Of a stretch of 22,364 nt of DNA, positions 21,585 through 22,364 are shown piece after piece. The stretch's first letter is position 1. The number at the start of each line of letters is the position of its first letter. The DNA is from Clostridia bacterium. Its GTDB lineage: Bacteria > Bacillota > Clostridia > UBA1381. Under the pieces are notes generated by a model. The model saw nothing but the letters and a program-made list of their open reading frames with translations. It searched no databases and had not been told where the DNA came from. The stretch spans positions 1 to 22,364 of the forward strand of contig RQCD01000026.1 in the NCBI GenBank assembly GCA_008668455.1. Direction: 5' to 3'. The translations under genes and the position numbers were made by a program.

Positions 21585-22364
21585 AAAAACAACTGTCAGA
21601 AGAAGAATATCTCAAGCGTGTGGAAAAGAGTATTCAGAAAACCTATCATAAAGTACTTTTTACGAAATTTGTCACAGCAATTAAAGAATATCAGTTACTG
21701 GAGGAAAACGACCGGATTGCCGTCTGTATTTCAGGCGGCAAGGACTCTATGTTGATGGCAAAGCTGTTTCAGGAGCTTTTACGACACCGGAAATTTCATT
21801 TTGAGCTGGTCTTTCTGGTGATGGATCCGGGATATGCACCGGGAAACCGGAAGCTGATTGAGGAAAATGCGAAAAGGCTCGGAATCCCGATTACCATATT
21901 TGAAAGCACAATCTTTGACACGGTATTCCATATCGAAAAATCGCCCTGCTATCTCTGCGCACGGATGCGGCGCGGAAATCTGTATGCAAAGGCAAAGGAA
22001 TTAGGCTGCAACAAAATTGCACTCGGACACCATTTTGATGATGTGATCGAGACAGTTTTGATGGGGATGCTCTATAGCGGTCAGACGCAGACCATGATGC
22101 CAAAGCTGCACAGCACAAATTTTGAAGGCATGGAGCTGATCCGTCCGATGTATCTGATCCGGGAGGAGGATATCAAAAAATGGCGTGATTATAACAACCT
22201 GCATTTTTTGCAGTGCGCCTGCAAATTTGCCGAGGCATGCGGCGAAGCACCGGTAGAATCGAAACGGATGGAAACGAAAAAAATAATTGGCGAGATTAAA
22301 AACACAAATCACTATGTGGAAACAAATATTTTCCGCAGTATGGAAAATGTGAATCTGGAAACGC
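21575..22364 (+). CDS. TtcA-like ATP-pyrophosphatase (tRNA thiolation family); 3' end beyond window
   Basis: 263 codons are present before the right edge. The PP-loop SGGKDS lies at 53-58, the C125-x2-C128 pair in PCYLCARMRRG, GHHFDDVIETVLM at 151-163, and a second cysteine group C214, C216, C222 in QCACKFAEAC. This pattern is that of TtcA-family enzymes, which make 2-thiocytidine in tRNA using a [4Fe-4S] cluster; clostridial members are diverse, so the exact substrate is open. The start ATG 21575 lies inside the end of hydE (ten-base overlap), so the two are translated together. Confidence 0.85.
   Translation, partial: MEIEKQLSEEEYLKRVEKSIQKTYHKVLFTKFVTAIKEYQLLEENDRIAVCISGGKDSMLMAKLFQELLRHRKFHFELVFLVMDPGYAPGNRKLIEENAKRLGIPITIFESTIFDTVFHIEKSPCYLCARMRRGNLYAKAKELGCNKIALGHHFDDVIETVLMGMLYSGQTQTMMPKLHSTNFEGMELIRPMYLIREEDIKKWRDYNNLHFLQCACKFAEACGEAPVESKRMETKKIIGEIKNTNHYVETNIFRSMENVNLET

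Noticed and set aside
1..22364. CRISPR arrays, rRNA genes or intact insertion sequences
   Set aside because: No regularly spaced direct repeats, rRNA sequence or transposase frame were found.

Overview
The window looks like a chromosomal segment of a low-to-moderate GC anaerobic member of the Firmicutes, most likely class Clostridia and perhaps Lachnospiraceae-like. The reasons are strong GGAGG ribosome binding sites, canonical TTGACA/TATAAT promoters with 17-base spacers, an exonuclease VII/NusB/IspA gene cluster, a TsaD-like paralogue, a YuiD-type (DUF212) protein and HydE, the maturase of [FeFe] hydrogenase. The taxon is inferred from gene content, not from a marker gene comparison.

Left part (1-2084): the 5' part of a CDF metal exporter gene with a manganese-type site runs off the left edge. 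Next comes an Abi_2/AbiF-type HEPN protein whose consensus promoter first transcribes two strong hairpins (candidate abiF-type RNA). Directly upstream is a tRNA-Trp(CCA) gene with its own promoter and terminator. All are on the minus strand.

Middle-left (2085-9441): a ten-gene minus-strand operon read from a TTGACT-17-TATACT promoter: radC, hisH, hisF, nusB, tsaD-like, xseA, xseB, ispA, a DUF212 gene and a HipA-like kinase. Gaps are 12 bases or less, or genes overlap by 1 to 11 bases. A hairpin follows the last gene. Upstream of it is a stand-alone ABC exporter half-transporter gene (9458-11113).

Middle-right (11114-17760): a plus-strand block bordered by two gene remnants, a C-terminal stub of a ThiF/TcdA-type gene (11172-11380, with an intact terminator) and an internally deleted OmpR-family response regulator (17505-17716, minus). 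Between them are four genes: a fusion of a GH28-like beta-helix to an AAC(3)-like acetyltransferase; a 23S rRNA pseudouridine synthase; tyrosyl-tRNA synthetase; and a fusion of a sialidase-like BNR propeller to an AraC-type DNA-binding domain. The propeller gene is flanked by two related inverted-repeat elements in opposite orientation, one about 196 bp with nested hairpins and one about 41 bp that looks like an internally deleted copy. A separate 22-bp inverted repeat lies between the first fusion gene and the pseudouridine synthase gene.

Right part (17772-22364): comM (Mg-chelatase-like ATPase) and an upstream gene for an unrecognised secreted protein form a minus-strand pair, with a palindrome over the -35 box of their promoter. 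Divergently, hydE and an overlapping TtcA-like ATP-pyrophosphatase gene (cut by the right edge) are read from a perfect TTGACA-17-TATAAT promoter.

The best candidates for something undescribed are the two fusion proteins, both apparently cytoplasmic, with similar promoter -10 regions. Next are the hairpin RNA plus HEPN module and the paired inverted-repeat elements.
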